DNA of 64,000 nucleotides from Pyrocephalus nanus. Its lineage: Eukaryota; Chordata; Aves; Passeriformes; Tyrannidae. The notes below the pieces were generated by a model. The model was not told the DNA's origin and searched no databases. It worked only from the letters and a program-made list of their open reading frames with translations. The DNA lies in NCBI GenBank assembly GCA_038380795.1, contig CM076267.1, positions 12,569,501-12,633,500 of the forward strand, read 5' to 3'. Positions 22,865-37,800 of the stretch are shown piece after piece. Both the position numbers and the translations under genes were made by a program. Within the stretch, counting starts at the first letter, position 1. Every line of letters begins with the position of its first letter.

Positions 22865-25800
22865 CTAAAAGGGGAAAAAAAATGAGGTTCTGTAAATACA
22901 TTCCTCCAAAAAGGTCTGCTATGATGGATTAAAAAAGAAAAACATGAGTATTGCTCCAAAGAGCATTAATGGCTGTTCCTTTCCTAATTTAATGAGACCA
23001 ATGGACAAACCTTTCTAATGGACAACTGCAGAAGAGCAAACTGAATCAAATTCAAACAGTGCAGCAGTAGCATCACTGCTACTCTTTTAGAGCGTTTGCT
23101 GAAAGGCCTGATCATCCTCCCTCACCAGTGTGGCAGAATGTAATACCAAGGGAGAAGACTTCTACCCGTTTGGTTTTCTGACACCCTCATAGCTTGGAAA
23201 AAACTGGGAGACATCGCTCTCTACCCCCAACCAATCCTCTGACAGGTACTGAAACACTGTAAAGAGATTTCTCAGAAAATGTATCTGTACCATAATTTTA
23301 GTCCATGTTAGCAGATAAGGAAAGAAACTGAAATGATAATATTCACATATCAACTGTTCTACTTATTTGTAATATTCCAAATGCTATAAAATGAGACACA
23401 AACTACAGTTTATAAGCACAGCAAAGCAAGGCACTGTGTCTAAATGACCAGTGGAAGCAGCAGGGGCCACAGGTTTCCTTCCCAACCCATACAGATTTCC
23501 AAAATGAGTGCTGAGGAGACCTTACCTTGCAAGGACTTCGGAATTCTGCTGGGATGGTGTAAATCCAGCTGACAACAGAGTCTCTGTGCTGCCTTTCGCT
23601 GCCTTCATGGATAAGGCAAAATCATTTCCCAAAGGCCCATTGGAAATCAGTCCTGTCTGAATGAGGGAGAATGAAACAAGAAACTGAAATAAGCACCTGC
23701 CAGGACAAAAGACAAGCTCATTTTTCAATGTGATTTATTTACAATGGGAAAAAATAAGATTCATCAACTTCCAGCTTGGGCTTCACTAAATGCAAATTCT
23801 GAAAGAAATTTTATGGTATTTACCAGCAGTGCAATACAGAAAAAATGAAGTTTAACTATTAATAGGGCATGTATGTTGTCTGATTTACTCCAGCTGAATT
23901 AGTTTGCTTTATTTTTGGTCTGGTACATTATTTTATAGGCTTTCAAATTATTACAGATTATTGTATTTTATTATTTTACTTGAACTCCTGTTTCTTAATG
24001 AAGACAAAAGCTTTCTCTTTTTATTTAGTTGCTAAGGAATTGTCAAGTAACTCACTGGCACTAACCACCTCGGTGTTATGATGGGCTGGGAAGACACCTA
24101 GAAAAAAGCAAACAAAAGCTGAGTCAAAAGGCTGCAAGTAGCAGAGAACATAACACTGCCTCCCTAAACAACACTTCTCCCCCAAACAATCTTAGATATT
24201 TGCCCCTATTAGTCTTGCCAATCCCCCTCACTCACAGACACACTGGGAGTAGTGTCAGCTCAGCCCTCCCTTCCCAAGGGCCATGGAACCCATTATTTTT
24301 TAGTGCTTTGTGGACAATATCAACCCAGAGCACACTTCTGTGCACAGTTTAAAGGTTCTACTTCTTCCCCCCCTTTTTTTTTGGTGCATGCAATATAACT
24401 CCATTTTGCCAGCAGAGATTGTAAGAGATTTTTTTAATCTATATTAAAGGGTTGATTTGTATTAAAAGTTTAGATTTTGAGTATTGATTTCACATGTATA
24501 TTTGTAAATGTGTATATACATACACAAACATATATATATATATATGTGTGTATGCCTGTGTGTATATACACATTTACATATAATTTCTGAAGTGTTATGT
24601 ATACCCAAAAGCCTGAGAAGCAGGCTGACACTTGCAGGTGTACTAAAATAAGATTAGAGGTTCCTGTGGCACAGGAACCTCTGTTCCTGTTCACTCTTCA
24701 GGTCCCTTCATTTCCCTTACAAAGCTGTAAGGTCTAAACCCGTACATCAGCCACCCTGCAAGTGGCAGGGGGCATATATGCAGTGATCCAGGTCCATCAC
24801 TTCATTCCACTGCAGCAGATCCAAGCCTGGCTGACAGACACCAAAGCCAGAGGAGAGTTCATGAGTAAAATCCACTGTATGTGTGAAGGAAAAAGTTTGG
24901 TTTTGAAATACATTTACCCGAGGTGTGGCTTCTGTAAAGTCAATTAGATTCTCTGTCAGTGATGTTAAGGAAACGTCCTGGTCATCTGGAGTGCTCTATG
25001 GAATAAATCAGTTTTGAATTGAATTCCCAGTAGTAACCACATAGGTCTGCTGAATACTCTAGTGGCTTCCCAAGTTATAGACCAGTGTCTTTAATGAACA
25101 TCACTGTTTATCAGGCCTGTTTTCTCAAATCTTTCCATGTAAGCTTTTTTAATAGCCTTTTAATTTCAGTTATTCTCACCAATGTAATAGAAAAAGCGTC
25201 ATTGCCACTGTGAGCAAGCAGGAAACTGTCCCATCCTCCTATCCAAAGGTGGGGTACTGTGCCATTCCACCAGGTCAGAAAAGTCTGTGAGCTAAGCATT
25301 TGAACTCAGAAGATGAAATTGGTAATTCTTTAGTGGGATCAACTACAGCAATAGAGGCACACCAGCTAGAGGTCACAGTGCTTTAGTCATCCAGAACAAC
25401 CATCACTCTGCTGAAGTAATTGCAGAGTGCACTGTAGGACTCCACTTCTCTTTTGGAGAGGGACAAAGGAAAGTTGACCCCTGAATTACTTTGTGCATTT
25501 CATGGAGTCCAGTTAAAAATTAGCTTATTGTTAAAGGAACCAGAATATAACAATTAAACATTTCAACTTAAACTCTTCCCTCTGTGGCTATTTTGATAGG
25601 AACTGCCTATGTCAGAATTTCATCCTTATGGTCTTTTTCCTGTAGCATCAAATCATTGGGATGTAAGAGGCTTCCCACCAGTGAGAGAAAAACAATCAGT
25701 TTAGAAAAAATACAGTCTCAGGCCAAGAACCTGAAAGGACATGCAGAAATGGCCTCTGGAGAGATCTGTGCAGTGTCCCTGCCTGCTCCAGAAAGCACTC

Positions 25801-28800
25801 TCTGGCATTCATCGGCACCTGGAATTCACTGAGTTATGAGAGGCATGCGGCAAGTCTGCTGGGCTTGCCTGGAGGCATCAGTAGCTCAGAATGTGACACA
25901 GAAACTTTCCAGGCTGGCAGGTGGTGATACCTTTGAAACAGCAGCCTCCTCAGCCGGAGCCAGATTAGCTGGATTTAGCAGGTCCTCGTGGTTAGAGGCA
26001 GCATTGTCCTCATTCAATGCACTACTGAAAGGACAAAACATTCTCATTAGCACCCTGCCTGGGTAGTACAAAATAGTGGTGCTTCCCAGATAGCCCAAAA
26101 ACTTAACACCAACTCCACTGAGGCAGACAAAAGACTGATATCTGTATGTAAATGTAAATGCCTTCCAACTACCTCCACAGATTACTGCTCTCTCTCATAG
26201 TTTCAGCTACAGCTGTGTATAGACCCAACAGTATCGATGTCTTCTATCTCAGAGGAGTTTCTTCACCCCTCCTGTCTAATTCGCCTGAAGCCTTTCCTGT
26301 CATCCTCTTATCTTCCTCTTTAGAGCCAGGGGCAGCAGGATGTCAGGTATCCCAGTCCTTTCAGAAGATGAAAGAGATTCTCTTAGTGCTTGCTAGGATG
26401 CTCACCCCAAGGCCTGGCCTACACTGATTAACTGCTGCAACAGTAATTAAGGATGCATTGGTAAACATGCTTAGTTAGACGTAGCCTAAATGCTCAGCAA
26501 CTGTTCCTCATCTTTTCAGACCTGTTTATGATAATCTCCACATGGTCCCCTTACCCCAAAAACATGTTTTTCCAGAATCACTTACGGAACAAAGGTGTTT
26601 GAAGCAGGGATTGCTTTCAGCAGCTCTCTCGGGTCTTGAAATCCTGGACTGGTTGCTGGGGGGCTATGCTGTGATTTACCTGACAGGAGAATGTTCCTGG
26701 CACAAAACAACAAAAACCAAACCAAACAAAAACCAGGTATAACCTTCCACGGTAAGCTCTTAACGAATCACTTACTACAGCATAGTTTGGAGATTGCTAC
26801 ATGTACATTTTGTTCAGTATGACCATGAGAGGTCTCACATTTGCATCTTCACAAATGGCCAAGAAATTAGATGTTGTAACCCTTTGAAGTTATGACTGCA
26901 ATTCCACTGGACACAGCAATCATTTGGGATTTAGTAATTCTCAGGAAAGCAACTATCAGTGTCAAGGGTTTACACACAATCCTCTTCTCCACTATAATAA
27001 AGCTACGGAAAGCAGACCCACCCCCTCTCCCTATGCTGAAGCTATGCACATGTCAGAAATAACTACAGTGACTGAAGTTGATGTTGCAACCATGTTCATC
27101 AAATTAAAGCATGGGAGAATAAAGAGCAACTGCATTAGCTTGTATATAATAAAACTACACATTCAAAGGTAAAATGCAACTATCACAGAGCCACTGACAG
27201 ATCCCACTAAACTGCAGGTTCTCAGTGTTGTACTTGGGTAGCTACATCACATGCTTCTTCCAAATCTGTTCAGTACCTGGCAGCAGCATCCTGAATATTA
27301 GAATTCTTGACACCTGTCATGCTGTCATCTTTTATAACCTAAGAGGAAGAAATGAACACAGACATATATTTCTGATAGCTGTTTCCATCTTGTGTCTGTT
27401 CTGAGATTCACAGTAGAGCTGAGTGTCTCTGTCCCAGCACAAAAATGTCCTGTTCATCTACAGCTCAGGGACTTAAAACATCAGTTCTATGTGAAAACTT
27501 CAGAGTAGACATAAAAATAATTCACCAAGATAGCCAAATAAAATACCATTATTTGGTAAAGAATTTACTACAACATGCAAGAAGCACAGTTAGAAGGCAA
27601 GGGTTAGAAGGCAACCCTTGGAGGTTATCTGGCTCAGTAACCACTCAAACCAGGGCTTGTTGAAGGTCTTGTCCAGTTACTTGCTGAGTATCATCAAGAA
27701 TGGAGATTCCTCCTTGGGCAGCAGTTCCAGTACAGGACCACTATCACTGAGAAGAAAGGCTGAAAAGCTTTCTGTCTCTGCCTTGGACAAGGCTCTTGGA
27801 ACACCCTTATCTGCAAGGTACCTTCTCCAACATCAGGCAGCTAAAGGGAAATAAAATATTTGAGAGCATCAAAGTGCTTCTCAGCTGAGTATTTACCTTG
27901 TGACCTGCTTCTGCCTGGGCCTTCAGAATATTGCTTTTGAGATCTGCTGGAAGCCACTTTGCTGCTATTATTGGGCTCTCAATTGCATTGTTAAGACATT
28001 TATCTGTCAACTTCACCACTTCATCCTAGACAGGAAAAAGATCTTTATTAGAAGCAGTTCCCACATGAAAATGTCTGGGCTGAAGTTTATCAACATCTCT
28101 AAATAACAACAGGGCTCTGAGTGAGAGGAAAGTCAGCAGATTTATACTGAAAAGGAGGCAAATGTTTTCCTTTATTTTGGAACTCAGTTGTAAAGTCACA
28201 GCAACTCAAAGTAAAAAAGGCACGATGCTTAAACACCGAGATAAAAAATGCTGTGCTAAAAATACAGTGTGCAAGAAATGAATTAGATCCTAAAACTGCT
28301 GCCTAGTTTCCTGACAGGAGATCAATATAGCAGCCATTATATATCATATCACTATAGCCTAAGTAAAAGTTGATAATTTACTCTGGAATGCAAATTGGAA
28401 AGATTTTTACTTTAAAATCCACTTATAAATTAGAACAACAGTTTAATAATGTGCTATTAGCTACCTCTCCCACCACTGATTATATCAGAGCTAACTGGCA
28501 AGCCAGATACATAATGAAGACAACTAAAATGAGATACCTTTCACTACAGTATATTTCATTATCTGAATTGTATTTCTTAATTATAAAATTTTAATTAAGC
28601 ATTCAATCTACTAATTGCTATTTGATTAGTGGCAGAAGTTAATTAACTGAGTGAAAACTAAACCTTGTGACCTTCCTTCTTAGGGTATGACTCAGCAGGG
28701 GGAGACAGAGTCCTGCTTTCCTCACCATATGCCACTGTCTAGGCAGGCTCTTCCCTAGAGGCAAGTGCTGCATTTCTGCAGCGCTCCCTGGAGCAGGGAC

Positions 28801-31800
28801 AATCCTGCTGCACTCCTACTTGCACCAACTGCAGCATGTCCAGAAGGAATGAAGCCCATTGCATAGAGAGAGAGGAGATGAGAGAATTTTAAAATTTGAG
28901 ATGAATACCAGTCTCCCCACAGCTCTCCATCCACTTTCAGCTTTTATCATTCAATGGAAACACTGGTGAGAACTTGTAGGTATTTAGTCTTTAGAGAGGG
29001 GAAAAGCATTTCTTTTTCTTGTCTTCCTTTAAATCACGTTTCAGAATATCCAAATAGGATTTTAGGAGACTATCCAAAGGAGAATTCATTTTAAATTTGA
29101 CCCTTGTCAGCAATGAAATTTGCAAAATATTCAAGGGTCAGTGCCAACATAAAAGGGTATGAGGACCAACAACCAATTGCTGCTGATGACTATTGCTGGC
29201 AGATACTAAGAGATGCATTCACATAATTCATGAAGATTAACAATTATTACACATGTAAGTGTTTTTATTTTAGAGAACCTGCTGGAATTGCCAAAAGTCT
29301 GGAATAACTACAACCAAATTATTAGTACAGTCACAGTAACCAACTGTGATAACGCTTAAATCCCTACATGGGACCTCACTGAACCAGCTGCTGTAAGTAA
29401 CAGTTCCTGCACAGAATTTCAAATGTATTATTCCACTAATACAGTAAAGCTCATAATTTCAACTGAGCACATCAGTACACTGGTGCCTGAAGTATCATTT
29501 TGTTGTTTAGCTTCTTCTCATCTTCCTCCACCTGAACAACCAATGTCATGAGGCCACTCCAGTCTATTAACAATTAGATTCCTTACTTTTGAAAAGATAT
29601 TTTAATGTAATTGAGCATAAGTTTCATACCACTGCAGAAATATTTGCATCAATATTAATGATCCATTTTTCTCAAGCCTTTCTATTTTGTGCTTGAAAAA
29701 GCATGTAGCTACAGGGAAAAGCAGCAGCTGATAAAGCCTCAAGATGTCTAAATTACAAGAGACTTCAGTTGTTCACACAAAACAGGAAAGCTGTCAGGGT
29801 TTGTCATTATTCTAGCTTGTTACAAATGTTTGTTGTTCCCATGGACTAGACAAACTACCTTCTCCAATCAAAATACGGAGCTAGGCAGCGATGTAAAAAG
29901 GGAAGCAAAGATTAAAGGCAGCAGCAAGGCATGTGATTCTAATACTTTCTGCTTTTGAGCAGTGTTCCTAGTGCCACTGAAAACAACTTAGTGCAGGAAG
30001 ATGGAGTCTAATATAGGCACATTTTGGAGCAACTTCCATGTATTAACAGATCACAACAAATTCAGAAAAAGCGAATGCTCATGTCCTTGCATTTCTGACT
30101 CTGGAGCAGACTTTGAACACGGGCAAACAGGGTGAACTTTTTACTGTTCATTTCACTTCAGAAGCTGATGAAAGCAGTGCACTGGTGTATTTAAAACTAT
30201 TTGCTCTCTTTTGTCAGATCTGGTCACTGCACTGGTGAAAGCTGGGAAAGGACAAAGTCGCATTCTTCCATCCCAACAGATTTTGGCAGTGAGCAGTAGT
30301 GAAGAATGAAGCTATTCATTCCCCCTTCCCAGTTCTCATTCTGGAAAGATTTCTTTTTCCCTAGAAGAACAGGGATAGCTAGATAAATATTTCCCTGTCA
30401 AAGGAATCAACCAAAATTGATGGACTGCAAGTATAGAATTACATAAAGATGACTGTCAGGCTATCTCTGACCCCTGATGGAAGACAGTTAAAGATTTTTC
30501 ATTAACAAGGTTTAAATGAGTACTTCATTGGCATATGAGTGTCATGAAGTTCAGGATGCAGCTCTGCCTTCATAAGCAGAAAGATGAAGCTTTCCCCCCA
30601 ATGCATTTTACCAAACCTCTTAGGTTCTGTAACTATTTTTACATAAGTCAGTATCTTATGCACTCTTAAACTTCAAGGAGGTGAGACATAATGAAATTTG
30701 TAATCACACACTTTCAGAGAGAACACTGCATTCCTCTGAAGTAACAGCAAGCTACAGGATTTAAGCTTATTGCAAGGCTTTAGTGGCTATATTGCAGTAC
30801 AATGTAGTTTAGTCTGAAGGGGATACCACAAACACCTCTTTTACTAACAGATTAACAACAAAAGTAAGTACAGGAGAAGAGCCAATAAATACATTTTGTA
30901 ACAAACACCATAAGTGGAAATTTATATTTTTTTCCTAAAGCAGCCTTCAAAGGCAGGAAACAAAGTGTTTTTAATTCTTATTCTTAGGTAACTCTTTTCA
31001 GGACTCATTTCTAAACTTTTAACCTTCCTCTCTGAAGGGTGTGCTCGTTTGGTGCTACTGTAACCCACATGTCTTTGCAATTTGAAACACAGAGAATTTA
31101 AAGTATGCGGAGAGTATCTAATCTGTTTCTATCTTTTTTAAACAACCACTCTCAAATGACCTCTTGGTCAGCTACATCATAGCCTGAAAATTTTTATTCA
31201 ATCTCTTCTACCCTAGAAAAAACACTGATGATCTACTCTTATGTTTTCTTAATACAATTTGCACTTCCTTCTTGAAATCTGAAGTCTCTTTTACCCAATG
31301 AAAGAACCACACTGGCACACTGCTGATCCATACCTCATGTAATTCCCTGCTATGCAAATGTTCTTGCTCTCTAATCAGGTTACTACCACCCCAGTATCTG
31401 TAACCTCTAAAGTTACTCAGCACCTCATATGACAGCAGCTGGATAGCTGTGACTATACTGAACTGGCAGCTGTTTGTAAGATTAGCTCATTACAGGCATC
31501 TTAGCTTGCTTATTATATATCAGCTACAATTCAAAAACCATTGAGACATTTTTGCTCTGTTCTCTCCAATTAATCAATTTTACATTTTTCCCTTCTCTGT
31601 CTGAACTAAAGCAGAGCTCAGCAGGCCAAAATATTCTTAAATAAACTGTGTTCATTTGCTTTAGTTTATGCAGAAGTGGTGTTTCAGCATAACAGGACCT
31701 AGAGGCTACTGACTAATCTTCTTACAGACCTGGTAATCTTTGTAATGCACTCACCAAGCAGAGAGGTGCACAAGGCATCCCTGACAGCAGTCCTTAAAGG

Positions 31801-34800
31801 GGACATGAGCCAAAGAGCCTGAGCACCACCCACAGCAGCCTTCTCTCACACCAAGGTGGAGAACAAATGCTTAGGAATGGGCTTACCTCAAACACATACT
31901 GCTAAACATCTCTCTTGGCACCTGGTTCCTTTTACTCTTGAGGGAGCAAGAAAAATCATTGCTGCTTCCCTGAAAGTTGGATAAATCCTCAGGCTTCCCT
32001 GGAAGGGAGGGTAGCCCAGAAAGAGATAACAGTACCAGGTGTTTTACTCTATCTGCTTGCCCAGAATGTGATAAAGCATCTACAGCTTAAACACTGGGGA
32101 AAGCAGAGTAAGGGAAATCTAATTTCCATATTTTTTTTAAAGCTCATTAAAAAAACACAGAAAAATATCCTGTCTGGGTGCATTTGTCTGATAACCAGTA
32201 AATCTATCAGAGTTCAGTGCTGTTGTAAAGGAGGATTCTGTCCTCTCCACCCTTTCTAGCAACACTACTTATTTTCACTATGGCTCTGGCATTCCCTAGA
32301 CCCCTTCTATGAACCTATTTGACTCACTATTTACCGACTTAAAAAACAACCCAAAACCCTGAAGAAATCCAACACCTTAACAGAAAATTCAAAACAAAGA
32401 CAGCTAAAAATATATTGTTTGCCATTTTGTAGGCTACATTTGTTCACTGAAACATGCAGTGATTCCTGGAAGGGACAGAGGAGAGGGGAAGTGGGGGAGG
32501 GAGGGAGCGAGAAGGGTGCCTTCACCTTGTTCAGGGCACTGAAGCTTGTACTTTGGCTCAGCTGCCTGTGAAAGTGCAGCCTGACTTGCTCGGAAGGATT
32601 TGAGAGCACTTAATCAAACCACATCACTCTTCTCTATGTAAACACAGAGAGCACTAACACCTACTTCAGAGAGCAGGTACAGACTGGTTACTTAACAGGA
32701 GGGATGGATCACCAGCAAACTTGACTCAAAACACCACCTCAAGAAAACCTCCTGGGAGGCTTACCTAAGGCAACTGAAAAATGCCAGGAAAGCAGCTCAC
32801 CCCTTTCAAAAAGAGGGTGGACTACACAACACCATACAGGTAGTGACCTACAGATAAACACAAGTGAAAAACATTTATGCCTTTTACTCCCATTGATTTC
32901 AGAAAATTTCACCAGGCTGCAGTCTGCATACATGCACCTCTGCCCCCCATCTTTATCTCACTGCCCTGTCACTCATAGGTTTATATAAAATAAAGCAGTT
33001 GCATTTCCTTTACTATCACCCAATATTACTCACTCATATTCTTAAAAATCCTGCAAACAGACCAAGGCAAGTGAAAGACTTTCAGAATGATCTGAACAAA
33101 ACTCAGTGACTGTGCCAGGGGAAATGAAGCCCAGGTACCTGGATGTTTATGTTTACGTTGGGACGCTCAGTTGGCACGGGGCTGTTGCGCTCTGTCTCCA
33201 GCTGTTTCAGTTTTAGGAATGTGTCTTCAAATGCTGAAAAAGACAGAAAAATATCATCTTCCTAATGTTACTGTGGAGTTTTTTGCCTTGTAACGTGCAT
33301 ACTTCCTGAATACTAATTACGTGGGTTTGAAGTTGTGCAAAAAGCACAGGGATGGGAGAATCTACCTATTTGCTCAGGCTTCAGTGCAAGTTTCAGTCCT
33401 ACAGAGTGTGTGTACCTAATCACAGTGCTCTGCACTCCTGCGAGTTCATCTACCCAGCCATCCTTACAGGGAATGAGCAAGCACACAGACTTAATTGCTT
33501 TTATGGCTGCACTTCACTGTATTTGTGGCTAAAGTCAGATCCAACAAAGATCTGACTTTTCCTATGTACCTCTGTCCTTGTAAATAAGCTTTGTTGTCCC
33601 AGTGGTGGGTAAAACTCTCCTTATGCATATAACCTAAGGGAGCTTCCTAGAACAGTTCTGCACTTCTGTAAGGAAACAATCTCATAGCAACCTAACTATT
33701 CACCTTTGACCCCACACATCATAATAAGAAAAAATCTGTCAATTTGCTTACGATCAGAGTCTGCTTTCTCATCAGCAGTTTCCTTCGTGCCAGGATGAGG
33801 GCAACTAACAACCTCTTCTGAATCTCCTGTTGCCAAGCCAACAACCGGACGGCCTATGGCATCATCAACACAGGATTCTGGCAGCTCTGTGCTGTCTAGC
33901 AAATCAACAAGAGGGATGCTGCAAAGGCAGAAAGATGGGCAGAGATACGCAGAATCATGTTACCACTCTTCCTGTAACAAGAAAAAGCTTTGACACATGC
34001 AATCTCTTTTTTTCAAGCTGTCTTCTGCTAACCAGACACATTCTGTAAGAAATGTTTTCAGGTAACTAAACAGACACTGGCTCTCAGTGAGCTTAAAAAA
34101 CATGACAAAGGGAACATTTTATGTCTGTGTAAGTGGCTTCATAAAAGAACAGGTCTATGTTGCCTGCTGCATCATCACACAGCAGGGGAAAAAGTGAAGA
34201 GAGAAGAAGGGAAGTTTTTAAACCATTAAATGCATTGTTTTGGAACAAACATTTGAAGTTTTCCTAACAAACTCAAGGTACCCTTTAGGATTTTTACATG
34301 AGAAAAAGAAAAGTGAGGGGGAGGGAAGTTGGTTGGTATCACAAGAAGTTGTTTGTGCAGCACTTCAGCCAACACTTGCAAGCAGAACAGAGGGCAGAAG
34401 GGTGCACTGCACAGATCTGCATTGATACTGTTATGGTCAGGCATACCTATTAACAGTTTCAGTTTTGTTAACTTAGGCAGAGACGTGAATGAAACTTCAG
34501 CAGTCACAATATTTTAAGTGAACCACAGCATGTATGCTATACCCTGCCAGGATCACTTGTTTCACCTCCTTTGCCGTCTGACGGAAATGTCTCCTTTTTA
34601 TTTTGCCCTATGAGCTGTACTTCCAATGAACAAAGAGAAACAATTATGAAAATAAAAATTATATTATCATGCTTATGTTGTGCCAGGATTCAGGAATCTC
34701 ATACATCTCTTCCAAGTTTGGGAGCAGCTAAAGCTCTCCTAACAGCCAGCCAACAATCACAGGAACAACTGCTGCAGAACATGAAGCTTAATCAGACGCG

Positions 34801-37800
34801 GCCTGTGCACACAACTGCAGCTTGATTATTGTCCATTTCAGTCAACAATTACCCTCACAATCAGTTTGGCTGCAATATTAGTTTAAGACGAAAAATCTAT
34901 CACTTTTGAAAGTCCTATCCCAAATATGAGAACAATGACACCAAGCAAGTACCCACAACAGAACTTACCCTTAAGCACCGACAAGGGACGTTTCCTACTG
35001 CACAGTTTAGACCAGTTTCTCCCTTACACTACCAGTTTAATGCCCCATGCCTCTCTCCAGACCCTGCAATCTGGAAGCAGTGCCCTGTTGTCACTAGAGG
35101 CTCCATGAAAAAAGTCTCCCCCTCCAGCTCAAGCACCCAAAAGAATCCTTTTAATGTTAAATATACACCTCTGAAACAGATTACAGGGTATCATCATTTT
35201 AGAGCCAATAATGCACAATTTTCTTCCTATTTTCTGACAGTTTTCTGTAAATATCCTCCCAGTTGTTTAATATGACAACCATCACAAAAGCTCAGATTTT
35301 GCCTGCAGCACAGAGAGGTGCTGACACCATATGTTGAAGAAACTTATTATAAGTTCCCCTGAACTCTACACCAGAGAGGTGATGTAGAGCATCAGTAACA
35401 CTTCTTTGTGCTTAAATCTTCTAATTCTTTTCTTAGCATTGTAGCACAGAGGAGAGGAAATGAGTGAAAAATGAGATTTATCTTGACTAGAAAACTGCTA
35501 GGATAATTATACTATCCTTTTCCTCCCCATGACAACTGCAATATTTACTAGACAGACAAGAGAGTTGATTCAAAAACTTACAAATCAGGGCAGTCTTAAA
35601 ATGTGACAACGTATTAAAATGGCACACTCACGTTCCAAAAGCTGCTTACACAGAGGTGACCAAAGTTTGTACAAAAACTTATTGCCATTTGTGTCACGGG
35701 ACAGAGAACTGGCTGAGGTAGCAAGGACAACCCAGGTGAGACCCTGCAGCTTCACCCCTGCATCATGACAAGGTCTCAGGGAAACTAAGTGACTTTTAGG
35801 TGGACTCAAGGAAGCCTCCTAGGCTAAGATTCAAGTAGGAATTGACCCCATCTTGCCTTCAGACCCACTGAAACACCTACTCAGCTACCCTGAGATACAC
35901 AGTCAACAAGAGCAAAGTCATACCAGGGAGACCCTCAGCCACTGGAATTCGCAGGCACAAAAGAGGAGTTCTCCAAACACCATCAAATCATTCGAGGCAA
36001 CCCAGACTCTCACCCTTTTCAGAGCACCTGCAGGAGGACTACCACGCTACCTTCATAAATGACCAAACTAGGGAAATAAAAAGCACAAGATACTACTTGC
36101 ATCACTGCACAGAATTTCTGACATCTCTTATAAACACACTGATAACTGTCCTACCAATCATAAAGGAAACAGCCAAAGGCTGCCCAGGAAAACTAGGACT
36201 TTACAACAGTCAGCTTGCCCTTCTCAACAATGAAAAGGGCATTAGCTTTCCACATTTCTGTATTTACCCCATACCAGGAGATATTTTGAACTTTGCACAG
36301 CAGTAAGTGCCAGGCTTTGTGTCTTCAGAATCAGCTTCCACCAGCGTATTTTAAGAAATACTCTGAGGGGAAATGCTGATAAAAGATACCAGGAGTTCAT
36401 GCCACATAAATAATTATGCATATAGGAATAATGAAGGGTTGTAGAACATGGAAAGGTTTGTCAACCCAGTAATAAATCACACATAAGTCATTATATGCTC
36501 AGGGATTTCACACAGTTAAGGGAGTAGCTACTCCATTCTCTCTTCTTTTTTCCTGACAAATATATTGATATTAGTACGTACCACACAGCATTCAATGCAT
36601 AATGTGACTGAGAAAGCTGCGAATTAAAACCGGTGTGGTTTAAATTTCCTAGTTGAAAAGCAAAACCATACTTCATGCTGGTTTATGAAATACAATCTTC
36701 AAAATACACTGAGTCTGCTACAAAAGACTTAATTCTCTTTAAAACCATCTAATTTTAAACAGCATGGAGTACCATGCAAGCTCATTTATTTTTTCAATCT
36801 GGTAGTGATACAGAATAGTCTCTGACACAAACTCTGCAAGGTAGTACAACATTATGAAATTCTTTGTTAATTTTCTTAATTTTGGTGCGTTCAATGTTGT
36901 ACCAGAAGGTAAGGAGAGTAGTGAATTTAAACCTTTTCAGAGGTTTTTCCTAAATGAACATGCAAAATATTCAGAAAACAAAAAGAGCTTCCTTTTCCAA
37001 ATAAAGTATAGAAAGCAAAAGGAAAAATCCTGGGGATGTAAGATCTGACAAACAGAGACAGCTCACACACATTCAGTTTCTAATCAAGCAAGTACCACAT
37101 TCCAAGACTTCTGCTGTCTTCCATTTGTTGGAAGATAATTCCAAATACTGACATAAGTGCAAGTCAACAACTACAGCAAAGGATAGAAACCACCCTTGGG
37201 AAAAGGTGCTGACTGCAGGACCTTCAGAGATACTAAGCAAAGCAAAAAAAAAAAGTCACCACCACACTGCTTAGAAAGATATCCATGTGCTTCCTCATTG
37301 CAATTCCTGGAGCATGTGACCTGTCCCTGTAAAAATGCAGCTTGGTGCAGTTGGGATCAGCATCTGCTACTGAGAGCTGTCACTCATCCTAATGGATACT
37401 AAGAGAGTAATTCTCCTTAAGTCAATGAAGGCACACCAAAATAAGCCCAGCACACAGGAAAATCTACCCTCAGGTTGTATCCAAGATTCACAGCCACTGG
37501 GCAAAAGCGTGCAAGGTATACCCCACTGAAACAACTTAATCCTAAAAGTACATGGATTTTAGGCAACCATGTAAAAAATCTACTACAAAAACCTTTGTCA
37601 CAGCTTTAATTACTGAACTTACAATTAATCCCAGGAGGGTCACCAGCCCTCTGCTCAGCACTGGGCAGACACTCCAGAGTGCTGTGCCCAGCTCTGGCCT
37701 TCCCAGGGCAAGAGAGACACGGACATATGGGGGAGCGCAGCAAAGGGCCACAAAGATAACTAAGGAGTTGGAGCATCTGAGATAGGAGGAGAGGCTGAGA

